This document shows, piece after piece, positions 42,741-52,700 of a stretch of DNA of 64,000 nucleotides (position 1 is its first letter; each line of letters begins with the position of its first letter). The translations under genes were made by a program, and so were the position numbers. The notes beneath the pieces are model-generated. The model worked only from the letters and a program-made list of their open reading frames with translations. It was not told where the DNA came from and did not search any database. Source of the DNA: an uncultured Bacteroidales bacterium (GTDB lineage Bacteria; Bacteroidota; Bacteroidia; Bacteroidales; F082); contig CAMJQC010000002.1 in assembly GCA_946407975.1 (NCBI GenBank), positions 1-64,000 of the forward strand, in the 5' to 3' direction.

Positions 42741-43174
42741 AAGTCAAAATCGTCAATACCTCTAACAACGCTTTACCTGCTTACGAGACAAAAAACTCCG
42801 CCGGCATGGATCTCCGTGCCTATCTCCCTGATGGTCCGATGACACTCGAGCCCATGCAACGCGGCATGGTCCCGACGGGACTTTATATGGAAATCCCCGA
42901 AGGCTATGAAGGTCAAGTTCGGCCTCGCAGCGGCCTGGCCCTGAAGAGCGGCATCACCGTCCTCAACACGCCAGGTACCATCGATGCCGATTATCGTGGT
43001 CAAGTCTGCGTCATCCTGATCAACCTGTCCGATAAGCCATTTGTCATCAATAGTGGCGATCGCATCGCACAAATCATCTTTGCTCGCTGCGAACAAGCTG
43101 AACTGCAACAAGTTGAGATTCTTTCGGAGACTGAGCGTGGCGCAGGAGGCTTCGGTCATACAGGAAAACAGTAA
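42737..43174 (+). CDS. dut: dUTP diphosphatase
   Basis: A 145-residue trimeric dUTPase that hydrolyses dUTP to dUMP and pyrophosphate, keeping uracil out of DNA and supplying dTMP synthesis. All five motifs are visible: [33 protein letters not shown], the strand [12 protein letters not shown] and the C-terminal [12 protein letters not shown] that closes over the nucleotide. It overlaps the flippase gene by 4 bases and shares one base with the TPR start. Confidence 0.95.
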   Translation: MKVKIVNTSNNALPAYETKNSAGMDLRAYLPDGPMTLEPMQRGMVPTGLYMEIPEGYEGQVRPRSGLALKSGITVLNTPGTIDADYRGQVCVILINLSDKPFVINSGDRIAQIIFARCEQAELQQVEILSETERGAGGFGHTGKQ

Positions 43175-44904
43175 TGTTTAAATATTTGTCAATGAATCAC
43201 AAGATTATAACAGCATATTGCCTTATCTTTTTCGGATTTGCACTGCCTTGCCTATCACAACAAAATTCATTACCACGGCATGCAGGTAACCCGAAAGTTC
43301 AAAATGCTGCTGCTTTTTCCAATGGCCTGAAATGTAAGTATCGCGAGGATATACAAGGTGCTATCACGAATTTTGAAAAGGCCTTGACGGCCATGCCTGA
43401 CGATGCAGCCAGCATGTATGAACTGAGTGCTCTCTATGTGGATGCTGGCAGGATGGAGGAGGCGTTTAGCATGATTCAGAATGCCGCCAGCCTTGACCCG
43501 GAAAACAAATGGTATCAGGTCAGATTGGGTAAGTTCTACCGTAATTTGGAGATGTACGACGATTTCGTGAAACTATACGAAAAGCTTACTGCCAAATATC
43601 CAGATGATCTCGACATGCTTAGCGAGCTTATCGACGCATTGCTGCTGAAAGAAGATTATGACAAAGCCTTAGTCAAACTGGATGATTTTGAAAGGCAAGT
43701 GGGTAGCAACGAGATCATCAGCGAACAGAAAATCGCCATCTTTCAGCAACAGGGGAACGAGAAGGCTCAGATCCGCGAGCTGCAAAAACTTATTGAGAAC
43801 GACCCCGCCAATCCGCGTTATTACAATATGCTGGCTCAGATTTATGTGAAAGCGGGGCGAGAGAACGAAGCCATGAAGATGTTCGAAAAAGTGGAAGAGC
43901 TTAACCCCAATGATCCATATATCAATGTGTCGTTGATGGAGTTTTACGAGAATAAAGGAAATAAGGCCAAGGCCTTTGAAGAATTCATTGCTGCCATCCG
44001 TAACAAAAATCTCGATATGAACACCAAGACCAGCATATACGAATACTGGTTCAAAAACGCACAAGGCGACGAAACCGACGAGCAAGCCCTTCAGGTGGGA
44101 AACGCCTTTGTCGAGACCTATCCTGATAACAAAGTGGGCTATATCGTGCTGGGTTCCTATTATATTAACAAGAAAGATCTCGACCGCTCCAAGGCGATGT
44201 ACCTCAAGGCCCTAAGTCTCGATAGCACCGACTATATGGCTTGGCAGAATCTTGTTCTTGTTGAGGCAGATCAAAAAGATGATGCAGCCGTACTGAAACA
44301 CGCCAAACAGGCTTTGCGTTACTATCCCATGCAACCCATTTTTTATTGGTATGCAGGCGTGGGCAGTTACCTTGCTGAACAGAATGAAGAAGCTATCGCT
44401 TATCTTGAAAAAGGCAGGAAATATTGTACAGACCTCTCATTACAGACAACTTTCGACAGTTATCTCGGAGACCTTTATCACCAAAAAGGGGAGGAAAAAA
44501 AGGCTTTTGAAGCTTATGACCGTGTGTTACGCACCGATCCTGACAACGCATTGGTGTTGAACAACTATGCCTATTATCTTTCGCTTAAAGGCGTAGAACT
44601 GGACAAGGCAAAAGAAATGTCGTCCCATGCTGTCGAACTAGAACCTAAGAATGCCACATATCTCGATACTTATGCTTGGGTGCTCTATAAACGTGGCGAA
44701 TACAAGGAGGCGCAACAACAGATGAAGAAAGCTCTCAATCTCGTTTCTGACCCAGAAGGCCTTTACTATGAGCATTATGGTGACATTCTTTTCCGTTTAG
44801 GAAATAAAAAAGACGCTATAGAATATTGGAACAAAGCCGCTCAAAAAGGCGATGGCTCGGAATTTCTTGAACGAAAACTAAAAAACGGCGAACTCTATGA
44901 ATGA
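43174..44904 (+). CDS. Exported tetratricopeptide-repeat protein
   Basis: A 576-residue protein with a signal peptide (cleavage near CLSQQ, about 29) and about 12 tetratricopeptide repeats over most of its length (for example NFEKALTAMPDDAASMYELS and MKMFEKVEELNPNDPYINVS). It is a periplasmic or outer-membrane-anchored scaffold. The start is placed at 43174 (TAATG junction with dut), with ATG 43192 as an alternative that would still give a full signal peptide. In many Bacteroidales this gene lies between dut and DUF4292-EnvC; here those last two are at 8-10 kb instead. Confidence 0.85.
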   Translation: MFKYLSMNHKIITAYCLIFFGFALPCLSQQNSLPRHAGNPKVQNAAAFSNGLKCKYREDIQGAITNFEKALTAMPDDAASMYELSALYVDAGRMEEAFSMIQNAASLDPENKWYQVRLGKFYRNLEMYDDFVKLYEKLTAKYPDDLDMLSELIDALLLKEDYDKALVKLDDFERQVGSNEIISEQKIAIFQQQGNEKAQIRELQKLIENDPANPRYYNMLAQIYVKAGRENEAMKMFEKVEELNPNDPYINVSLMEFYENKGNKAKAFEEFIAAIRNKNLDMNTKTSIYEYWFKNAQGDETDEQALQVGNAFVETYPDNKVGYIVLGSYYINKKDLDRSKAMYLKALSLDSTDYMAWQNLVLVEADQKDDAAVLKHAKQALRYYPMQPIFYWYAGVGSYLAEQNEEAIAYLEKGRKYCTDLSLQTTFDSYLGDLYHQKGEEKKAFEAYDRVLRTDPDNALVLNNYAYYLSLKGVELDKAKEMSSHAVELEPKNATYLDTYAWVLYKRGEYKEAQQQMKKALNLVSDPEGLYYEHYGDILFRLGNKKDAIEYWNKAAQKGDGSEFLERKLKNGELYE

Positions 44905-44936
44905 ACAAACAAAAGTTTAATCTAAAGAATAAAACT

Positions 44937-46589
44937 ATGAAAATCAGAAATCTATCTATCTTTTTGGGCCTCGCCTTGATGGCAACGGCCTGTAACGACC
45001 ATCCTGTCGAGAGCAATGTCAAGGTCAAACCCGCAAAGCTCATGGACAAGTATGCCGAGTACACTCTGACTTCTGACATCAGTCATTTGAGTGAGAATGA
45101 GAAGGAGATGCTTCCTCTGCTCTTCGAAGCAGCTAACATTATGGATGAGCTTTTCTGGATGGAGAACTACGGCGATAAAGAGGAACTGATGGGCAAAATC
45201 ACGGATGAAGATGCCAAGCAGTTTGCCAACATCACTTATGGTCCTTGGGACGGACTGGATGGCAACAAACCTTTCGTGGAAGGCTTCGGCGAAAAGCCTG
45301 CCGGAGCTTGTTTCTATCCTGCTGACATGACGGAAGAAGAATGGAACGCCTTTGACGATCCCAACAAGACAAGCCAATACACCATGATTGTCCGCGATGA
45401 AAACGGTGCATTGAAATGCGTTTGGTATCACGATTATTTCGAACAGCAGATCAAGAAGGCTGCTTCCTTGTTGGACGACGCTTCCGAACTGGCCGGCGAC
45501 GAGGAGTTTGCAGAATACCTGAAATTACGCGCCAAAGCCCTCCGCACCGACGACTATCTCGAGAGCGACATGCAATGGATGGATGTCCGCAACAACAACA
45601 TCGACATGGTGATCGGACCTATCGAGAATTACACCGATGCCCGTTACGGCATCAAGGCCTCCCACGAAGCCTTTATCCTCATTAAGGACCAGGAGTGGAC
45701 CAAACAGTTGGCTCGTTATGCTGGTTTCGTCCCCGAGTTGCAGAAACAGCTTCCTGTGCCGGAAGAATATAAGAAAGAAGTCCCTGGCGCTGATGTCGAC
45801 CTGGCCGCCTACGATGTGGTGTATTATGCTGGTGACTGCAATGCCAACAGCAAGACCATCGCCATCAACCTGCCTAACGATGAACGCGTACAGCTTGAGC
45901 GTGGCACCCGTAAACTGCAGCTGAAAAACGCTATGGCTGCCAAGTTCGAAAAGATCATGCTCCCGATCTCCGAAATGCTGATGACGCCCGAATCGATGCC
46001 GTACATCAAGTTCGACGCTTTCTTTGCCAATGTTATGTTCCACGAGACCGCTCATGGCATGGGTATCAAGAACACCATCGACGGCAAAGGCACCGTCCGT
46101 GAGGCCTTGGGCAACCAGTACAACGCACTCGAAGAAGCTAAAGCCGACGTCCTGGGCCTTTACCTCGTGACAAAACTCGCTGAGATGGGTGAATATACCA
46201 ATACGGAGATGATCGACAACTACACCACCTTCATGGCTGGCATCTTCCGTTCGGTACGTTTCGGTGCTGCCAGCGCGCATGGCAAAGCCAATATGCTTAC
46301 CTTTAACTACTTCCAGAACGAAGGTGCTTTCGTCCGTAATGCCGATGGCCGATATGCCATTGATTTCGACAAGATGAAAATGGCTGTTGAGAAGCTCGCT
46401 GGAGACATCCTCCAACATCAAGGTAATGGCAACTACGAGGCTACCAAAGTTTGGCTGGGTGAGATGAGTGTCATCAAACCTGAACTTCAGAATGACCTAG
46501 ACCGCGTCAACAACGCCGGCATCCCTGTTGACATCTACTACAATATGGGCCCAGATGTGTTGTTGAATACTGCTGAAGAAGCGAAGTAA
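44937..46589 (+). CDS. M49-type (dipeptidyl peptidase III-like) zinc peptidase, lipoprotein
   Basis: A 550-residue lipoprotein (lipobox ATAC, Cys19). The zinc motif is HETAH (369-373), five residues long, with EEAKAD (399-404) supplying the third ligand; classical dipeptidyl peptidase III has a six-residue HExxGH and EECRAE. The overall size and the sequences around both motifs fit family M49, which removes dipeptides from peptide N-termini. It starts 32 bases after the TPR stop. The in-frame ATG at 44901 overlapping that stop would add 12 residues ahead of the signal peptide, so 44937 is preferred. A terminator follows. Confidence 0.8.
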   Translation: MKIRNLSIFLGLALMATACNDHPVESNVKVKPAKLMDKYAEYTLTSDISHLSENEKEMLPLLFEAANIMDELFWMENYGDKEELMGKITDEDAKQFANITYGPWDGLDGNKPFVEGFGEKPAGACFYPADMTEEEWNAFDDPNKTSQYTMIVRDENGALKCVWYHDYFEQQIKKAASLLDDASELAGDEEFAEYLKLRAKALRTDDYLESDMQWMDVRNNNIDMVIGPIENYTDARYGIKASHEAFILIKDQEWTKQLARYAGFVPELQKQLPVPEEYKKEVPGADVDLAAYDVVYYAGDCNANSKTIAINLPNDERVQLERGTRKLQLKNAMAAKFEKIMLPISEMLMTPESMPYIKFDAFFANVMFHETAHGMGIKNTIDGKGTVREALGNQYNALEEAKADVLGLYLVTKLAEMGEYTNTEMIDNYTTFMAGIFRSVRFGAASAHGKANMLTFNYFQNEGAFVRNADGRYAIDFDKMKMAVEKLAGDILQHQGNGNYEATKVWLGEMSVIKPELQNDLDRVNNAGIPVDIYYNMGPDVLLNTAEEAK

Positions 46590-46617
46590 GGAATCCTTCT
46601 AATAAGCTGAATTAAAA

Positions 46618-46650
46618 AACAAAGGCTGGCTTTGGCCAGCCTTTGTTTGT
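46618..46650 (+). terminator. Terminator after the M49 peptidase gene
   Basis: A perfect 13-bp stem AACAAAGGCTGGC / GCCAGCCTTTGTT with a 4-base loop; the following T-rich stretch is modest. Confidence 0.75.
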
Positions 46651-46727
46651 ATCTTATCTCTTGTTTTACTTGACAAATCCATTTGGATAAATCTTTTAAT
46701 AATGATTTGATTATTGTTGATGAATTA

Positions 46728-46760
46728 CAAAAAAAGACAGCCCAACAATGAGCTGTCTTG
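46728..46760 (-). terminator. Terminator of tRNA-Pro
   Basis: Minus-strand stem AAGACAGC / GCTGTCTT followed by a run of at least six T, 10 bases after the tRNA 3' end. Confidence 0.82.
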
Positions 46761-46769
46761 TTTTTGCAG

Positions 46770-46843
46770 TCGGGATGACAAGATTCGAACTTGCGGCCTC
46801 TTCGTCCCGAACGAAGCGCGCTACCGGGCTGCGCTACATCCCG
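46770..46843 (-). tRNA. tRNA-Pro (anticodon CGG)
   Basis: A cloverleaf of 74 bases on the minus strand. The 7-bp acceptor stem CGGGATG / CATCCCG is perfect; anticodon stem CTTCG / CGAAG encloses TTCGGGA with anticodon CGG (codon CCG); T arm GCAAG-TTCGAAT-CTTGT; discriminator A. CCA is not encoded. It is a stand-alone gene with its own promoter and terminator. Confidence 0.93.
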
Positions 46844-46858
46844 TACCTTTTTGCGCTG

Positions 46859-46866
46859 CAAAAGTA
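46859..46866 (-). promoter_or_regulatory. Promoter -7 box of tRNA-Pro
   Basis: TACTTTTG on the minus strand, 15 bases before the tRNA. The tRNA-Cys gene has its box at the same 15-base distance. Confidence 0.72.
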
Positions 46867-46923
46867 GTGTTTTTTTCGATATGTCAAGTTTTTTTCTTGA
46901 CTTTAGTGTTTTTTCACAGAGGA

Positions 46924-47604
46924 TTAAGAATTTAAAAAGTTCTCTACTACAGTGTTGAAAGCCTCGGGACATTCATGCGCGCAGAAGTGAGATCCTTTCA
47001 GGATACAGAGCTGACTTCCTTTGATATGTCCATGGATGAGCCTGGTGTGCGCATCGCGGATCATGTCTCTGTCGCCAGCCATGACCAAAGTGGGAATGGT
47101 AATTCGTTCCAGGTCTTTCGGGACGATGTGGGGCATGCTGACCATCAGGTTGAGCATCTCTGCGTTGCGTAGGGCTTTTTCACTTTTTTTTGCAAAACAG
47201 TTGGCAATGTGATAGCCGATGACGACAGGCGCCTGATAACGCCATTTGACGCCTTTAGGGAACAGATTGGCCCCATCGACAACCAGTTTTTCAACATATT
47301 GAGGATATCTTAAAATGAATTCCAATGCGATGTTGCCACCATCACTGAAACCCAAAATATGAGCTTTGGTAATACTATGTTCATCAAGGAAGTGCTTCAG
47401 GTCTTCAGCAAACTGGATTAAGGTAAAAGGCGCTGTTCCACGGGGTGACTTTCCATGTCCACGGGTATCGATGGCAATGACACGGTATTGTTTGCTGAAA
47501 TAGGGAATCTGGTGTTCGAAATAGGTGCTGTCCTCGCCGTTGCCATGCAGCAGGATGAGCGGGAATCCCGAACCTTGTTCTGTATAATGTAATTGAATAT
47601 CCAT
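46924..47604 (-). CDS. Alpha/beta hydrolase
   Basis: A 226-residue cytoplasmic alpha/beta-hydrolase. LLHGNGED (oxyanion loop, about 18-25), GFSDGG with nucleophile Ser (about 105), an acidic residue in VMAGDRDMI and the final GSHFCAHE with the catalytic His are in the correct order. Substrate unknown; small esters are typical. It starts one base before the end of the upstream mntP gene region and is probably co-transcribed with mntP. Confidence 0.85.
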   Translation of the reverse strand: MDIQLHYTEQGSGFPLILLHGNGEDSTYFEHQIPYFSKQYRVIAIDTRGHGKSPRGTAPFTLIQFAEDLKHFLDEHSITKAHILGFSDGGNIALEFILRYPQYVEKLVVDGANLFPKGVKWRYQAPVVIGYHIANCFAKKSEKALRNAEMLNLMVSMPHIVPKDLERITIPTLVMAGDRDMIRDAHTRLIHGHIKGSQLCILKGSHFCAHECPEAFNTVVENFLNS

Positions 47605-47605
47605 G

Positions 47606-48172
47606 TCAGAAACTGATAATGCCTAAATGCTCCAGTAATATTTTCAAGCCAATGAGAATCAGTATCACACCGCCGACAAACTCGGCTTTTTTCTCATATT
47701 TTGAACCAAACACGCTGCCTATCTTTACGCCGAGCACGGAAAAAACAAACGTGGTGATGCCAATGGCCAAAACGTCGCGCCAGATGTTCTCGTGCAAAGC
47801 GGCAAAGGATATGCCGGCCGCAAGGGCATCGATGCTGGTGGCGATAGCCAGGACAAACATGGTCTTGGCATTGAGAGCCCCGTTGTCTTCAGCCGACTCT
47901 TTTGAGAAACTCTCACGGATCATATTGGCGCCGATGAGGGCGAGAAGGCCAAAAGCCACCCAATGGTCGACCGACTCGATAAGATACTGAAACTGTGACC
48001 CTAAGAAGTAACCAATCAAAGGCATCAAAGCCTGAAAAAAGCCGAACCATAGTCCGCAAATGACAGCAATACGCCAGGTGAAACGCTTATTAGCCAAACC
48101 TTTGCAAATGGAAACGGAAAAAGCGTCCATCGAAAGGCCCACAGCTATCAGCAACAGTTCGAGAAAGCTCAT
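47606..48172 (-). CDS. mntP: Manganese efflux pump MntP
   Basis: A 188-residue inner-membrane exporter with six helices in two similar halves. The acidic transport motifs are AVGLSMDAFSVSICKGL in helix 1 and IATSIDALAAGISFA in helix 4, diagnostic for MntP, which exports Mn2+ and protects against manganese stress. The first-listed ATG in the longer frame (48277) lies upstream of the promoter; ATG 48175 or 48172 gives the family length. No manganese (yybP-ykoY) riboswitch is apparent in the short leader. The hydrolase gene follows immediately. Confidence 0.9.
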   Translation of the reverse strand: MSFLELLLIAVGLSMDAFSVSICKGLANKRFTWRIAVICGLWFGFFQALMPLIGYFLGSQFQYLIESVDHWVAFGLLALIGANMIRESFSKESAEDNGALNAKTMFVLAIATSIDALAAGISFAALHENIWRDVLAIGITTFVFSVLGVKIGSVFGSKYEKKAEFVGGVILILIGLKILLEHLGIISF

Positions 48173-48193
48173 CATTTCATGGTTTGAGGCGGC

Positions 48194-48201
48194 AAAAATA
48201 G
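48194..48201 (-). promoter_or_regulatory. Promoter -7 box of mntP
   Basis: TATTTTTG on the minus strand, 18 bases before ATG 48175; it rules out the longer reading frame start. Confidence 0.72.
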
Positions 48202-48264
48202 CATATTTTGGCCCTAAAATGCATGATTTTGACAAGAATCTTCTATGAAATACGGCCTTTTGTT

Positions 48265-48272
48265 TATTTTTG
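48265..48272 (+). promoter_or_regulatory. Promoter -7 box of the Omp85-like gene
   Basis: TATTTTTG, 23 bases before the ATG at 48296, divergent from mntP. Confidence 0.72.
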
Positions 48273-48295
48273 TCCACGATTAAACATTTAACAAT

Positions 48296-49642
48296 ATGAA
48301 AAAAGCTTTACTTCTTATTCTGGCATTAACGCTAGTAATGGGTTCATATGCTCAAGAGCAGAAAAGAGAGACCAAGAAGGGGAAAATCGTCAACGAAAAA
48401 GGTGAAATCATCAAAAAAGGCTGGAACTTCGGTCCGTTGCCTGTGGTAGGTTTTGATGCCGATTTAGGTTTCCAGTATGGCGTGACTTGCGATATCTTCA
48501 ACTATGGTGACGGCTCCCGCTATCCCCGCTATGACTATAAGTTTAATGTGGAGGCTTCTCGCTACACGAAAGGCTCAGGCGTGTTCCGCTTCTACTCCGA
48601 CATGCCTTATGTCGTCAAGGACACCAAGCTCTTTTTCGACCTTACTTATTTCTATGCCAAGAAATACGAGTTCTTCGGTTTCAACGGCTTTGAGGCCAGC
48701 ACCTTTGACCCATATGCCGACATAGAAGGAATAAAAAGCGGTTACCATTTCATCAACCGCAACCAGTTCCGTTTCGTAGGCAGTATGCAACGTCCGTTCT
48801 TTAGTGTGCCGAACCTCTATTGGACGGCAGGTCTGGCTTATTACAACACCAAAATCGGACGTATCAACTTGGAAGGCTATGAGGACCAAGTCACCTTATA
48901 TGAGGAATATGTTGCCAACGACATCATCAAAGACGACGAGAAAGAAGGTGGCAACACCACTCAGATTCGCCTTGGAATGGTCTACGACAGCCGTGACCAC
49001 AACAGCGATCCCACTAAGGGCATCTATGCCGAGGCTACCTTGGTTGGAGCCCCTGACTTCATCGACCGCAAGGGCTATAGTAACCTGTCATATACCTTCC
49101 TTTGGAGACAATACATCCCGATTTACAAGGACAAACTGACCTTCGCCTACCGTCTCGGTGCACAAAACCGCATCGTGGGCAAGACGCCTTGGTATATGAT
49201 CAACAACCTGAACACCATGTTCTTCCAAAAGATGTATACGGAGGGCTTGGGAGGCTCCGTGACCATGCGTGGCGTCAACCGCAACGGCGTCATCGGCGAG
49301 GGCTTCGCCTTCGGTAACTTGGAACTGCGCTGGCGTATCGTCAACTTCCAATTCATCAACCAGAACTGGACCGTGGCCTTGAATCCTTTCTTCGATGCCG
49401 GCATCGTGACGCAGCCTTTCCGTGAAGAAGAGATGAAACAAGCTGGAGGTTCTGGCATCCCGAATTATGAGCCTGCTTTTGAATGCTATGCAGGAAAAGA
49501 AGGCTTCCACACCAGTGCCGGGGCAGGTCTCAAACTCATCATGAACCGCAACCTCATTGTTTCCGTGGATTTAGGCAAGGCCCTCGACAAACGTGATGGT
49601 GAGAAACTGAAGACCTTTATCGGGTTCAATTATATCTTCTAA
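48296..49642 (+). CDS. Omp85/BamA-like outer-membrane barrel without POTRA domains
   Basis: A 448-residue exported protein. After a signal peptide (1-19) and a short linker, almost the whole chain is beta barrel (FDADLGFQYGVTCDIFNYGDG; YDSRDHNSDPTKGIYAEATL; VTMRGVNRNGVIGEGFAFGNLELRWR; ending GFNYIF with terminal Phe). The VxGVNRNGV-like segment and the DSRD..P..G strand pair are those of the BamA/TamA/D15 barrel, but no POTRA repeats precede it. Proteins of this kind may be stand-alone barrels related to patatin-associated Omp85 members. Function unknown. It has its own promoter and terminator. Confidence 0.8.
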   Translation: MKKALLLILALTLVMGSYAQEQKRETKKGKIVNEKGEIIKKGWNFGPLPVVGFDADLGFQYGVTCDIFNYGDGSRYPRYDYKFNVEASRYTKGSGVFRFYSDMPYVVKDTKLFFDLTYFYAKKYEFFGFNGFEASTFDPYADIEGIKSGYHFINRNQFRFVGSMQRPFFSVPNLYWTAGLAYYNTKIGRINLEGYEDQVTLYEEYVANDIIKDDEKEGGNTTQIRLGMVYDSRDHNSDPTKGIYAEATLVGAPDFIDRKGYSNLSYTFLWRQYIPIYKDKLTFAYRLGAQNRIVGKTPWYMINNLNTMFFQKMYTEGLGGSVTMRGVNRNGVIGEGFAFGNLELRWRIVNFQFINQNWTVALNPFFDAGIVTQPFREEEMKQAGGSGIPNYEPAFECYAGKEGFHTSAGAGLKLIMNRNLIVSVDLGKALDKRDGEKLKTFIGFNYIF

Positions 49643-49662
49643 AACAGCACAAAAATGTTGTT

Positions 49663-49699
49663 CAATAGCCATCAGTCGCCGCTGGTGGCTATTGTTTTT
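49663..49699 (+). terminator. Terminator after the Omp85-like gene
   Basis: A 13-bp stem starting CAATAGCCA and closing TGGCTATTG, with a 6-base loop and a T run. Confidence 0.85.
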
Positions 49700-49752
49700 G
49701 CCCTTTTTTCAAAAAAACGGACCTCTTTTTCCGATTTTGCCGTAACATTTCG

Positions 49753-49760
49753 TAATTTTG
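49753..49760 (+). promoter_or_regulatory. Promoter -7 box of ileS
   Basis: TAATTTTG, 37 bases before the ATG at 49798. Confidence 0.65.
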
Positions 49761-49797
49761 CGACTTCATTTTCAAACCGATACATCCCATAAAAAAG

Positions 49798-52700
49798 ATG
49801 AATAAGAAGTATAAGGAATACAAACAGTTGAACCTCACCGAAACAGCCGACGAAATCCGCCGTTTCTGGGAAGAGAACGACACTTTCCAAAAGAGTCTCG
49901 ACAACCGCGACAAAAACAACTCTTTCGTGTTTTTCGAGGGTCCGCCCTCTGCCAATGGCACCCCCGGCATCCATCACGTCATGGCCCGTACCATCAAGGA
50001 TATCGTCTGCCGCTATCAGACCCTGAAAGGAAAACACGTGGTGCGTAAGGCCGGATGGGACACCCACGGCCTGCCCGTCGAACTCGGCGTCGAGAAGAAA
50101 CTCGGCATCACCAAAGAGGATATCGGAAAGAAAATCAGCGTAGACGACTACAACCACGCCTGCCGCGAAGAGGTCATGAAATACAAGGACCTCTGGGATG
50201 ACCTGACCCGCAAGATGGGTTATTGGGTCAACCTCGACGATCCTTATATCACCTTCACCAACGAATACATCGAGACCTTGTGGTATCTGCTGAAGAAGCT
50301 CTACGACAAGGGCCTGCTCTATAAGGGCTATACCATCCAGCCTTACTCGCCTGCCGCTGGCACCGGCCTCAGCTCGCACGAACTGAACATGCCCGGCTGC
50401 TATCGCGACGTAAAGGACCTCACTTGTGTTGCCATCTTCAGCCTGAAGGCACAGCAAAGCAAGATGTCGAAGCTGCCTTTTGGTACCGACACCGCTTTTG
50501 CCGACACCAAAGTCATCGCTTGGACCACCACGCCATGGACCTTGCCCTCAAACACCGCCCTCTGCGTCGGTCCTAACATCGAATACAACCTCGTGAAGAC
50601 CGTCAACCCGGTGAGTGGAGAGCCTCTCTGCGTCATCCTGGGCAAGCCGCTGATGTCTTCGTTCTTCCCTGCAGAAGCCGAAAAGCCTTCTTTCGAAGAC
50701 TATAAGGTCGGCGATAAGAAACTGCCCTACGAAGTGCTCGGCACCTGCAAAGGCACCGACCTCGTCGGGTTGGAATATGAACCCCTGATGCCTTGGGTGA
50801 ATCCTGGCGAAGGCGCCTTCCGTGTCATCCCTGGCGACTATGTCACCACCGAGGATGGTACCGGTATCGTCCATATCGCTCCGACCTTCGGTGCCGACGA
50901 TAAACGTGTCGCCATGCAGAACGGCATTCCGCCTTTGCAGATGATTGACAAGGACGGCAAGGCGCAGCCTATGGTCGACCGTACGGGTAAGTTCTTCCGT
51001 CTGGAAGACCTTGACCCCGTTTTCGTTAATGAAAACATGGACGCCGAAGCCTATGCTCCTTATGCCGGACAGTTCGTGAAGAACGCCTACGATCCTACCA
51101 AGACAGAAAAAGACAAGTCGCTCGATGTGGACATCGTGGTATGGCTGAAAGACCATGGCAAGCTCTTCAAGAGTGAGAAGCACACGCACAACTACCCGCA
51201 CTGCTGGCGTACCGACAAGCCCGTGCTGTATTATCCTTTGGACAGCTGGTTCATTAAGACGACAGCGTTGAAGGACCGCATGATTGAACTCAACAAGACC
51301 ATCAACTGGAAGCCTGAAGCGACCGGCAGCGGCCGTTTCGGCAACTGGCTCGAGAACCTCGTGGACTGGAACCTCTCCCGTTCGCGTTACTGGGGCACGC
51401 CATTGCCCATTTGGCGCACCGAGGATGGCAGCGAGGAGATCTGCATCGGCAGCGTGGAAGACTTGCGCAAGGAGATTGAAAAATCCATCAAGGCGGGCTT
51501 CATGAAAGAGAATCCATACGCTAGCGATGACTATAAGAAATTCGACCTGCACAGGCCTTATATCGATGGTGTCGTCCTCGTCTCGCCAAAAGGCAAGAAG
51601 ATGTTTCGCGAGCCCGACCTGATTGACGTGTGGTTCGACAGCGGCGCTATGCCTTACGCCCAGTATCACTACATGGGTAAGGAAGGTCAGCTGGGCAAAG
51701 ACGTCTTCCCGGCCGACTTCATCGCCGAGGGCGTCGACCAGACCCGTGGCTGGTTCTTCACCTTGCACGCCATCGCTACGATGTGCTTCGACAGCGTGGC
51801 CTACAAGAACGTCATTTCCAATGGTCTCGTCCTCGATAAGAACGGCAACAAGATGTCGAAACGTCTCGGCAATGCCGTCGACCCGTTCGGCGCTATTGAA
51901 AAATTCGGCGCCGATGCCGTCCGTTGGTACATGATCACCAACTCGCAGCCTTGGGACAACTTGAAGTTTGACGAAGCCGGAGTCGACGAGGTGCGCCGCA
52001 AGTTCTTCGGCACACTTTACAATACGTACGCTTTCTTTGCTATGTATGCCAACATTGACAACTTCTGCTACAACGAAGCCGACCTGCCTATCGCAGAGCG
52101 TCCTGAAATCGACCGTTGGATTCTCTCTGAGCTTAACACTTTGATTATCAATGTTGACAATGCTTTGCAGAGTTATGAACCTACCCGTGCCGGCCGTGCC
52201 ATCCAGGACTTCGTGGACGCCCACCTCAGCAACTGGTATGTCCGTCTCTCACGTCGCCGTTTCTGGAAGAGCGACGATGCCAACGACAAGCTCTCGGCCT
52301 ATCAGACGCTTTATACCTGTCTCGAAACCGTGGCCCGTCTGTCCTCGCCTATTGCACCGTTCTTCAGCGAACAGCTTTTCTGTGACCTTAACAAAGTCAG
52401 TGGCAGGATGAAAGCTGAATCAGTACACTTGACGGACTTCCCAGTCGCAGATCCTAAGTTCATCGACAAAGACTTGGAAGAACGTATGGAAGCCGCTCAG
52501 CTCATTTCGTCACTGGTGCTCTCGTTGCGTAAGAAAGCCAACATCAGGGTCCGTCAACCTCTCTCTAAAGTGATGATCCCTGTTGCCAGCGAGTCGATGA
52601 AACAGCAGTTGGAGAAAGTGTCACACCTCATCATGAGCGAGGTCAACATCAAAGGCATTGAGTTCCTTTCACCCGACAACAACATACTGGTGAAGAGCAT

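Noticed and set aside
45525-46421. 298-codon minus-strand frame opposite the M49 peptidase
   Set aside because: Antisense shadow of a conserved gene with no start context.
48120-48200. Manganese (yybP-ykoY) riboswitch in the mntP leader
   Set aside because: The leader between promoter and start codon is only about 18 bases, too short for the aptamer.
49643-49797. T-box leader ahead of ileS
   Set aside because: Between the terminator and the ATG there are fewer than 100 bases, and no T-box sequence is present.
50548-52224. Long minus-strand reading frame of 558 codons opposite ileS
   Set aside because: It lies entirely inside a clearly functional gene, has no family motif and a skewed composition rich in Val, His, Asp and Glu typical of an antisense shadow.
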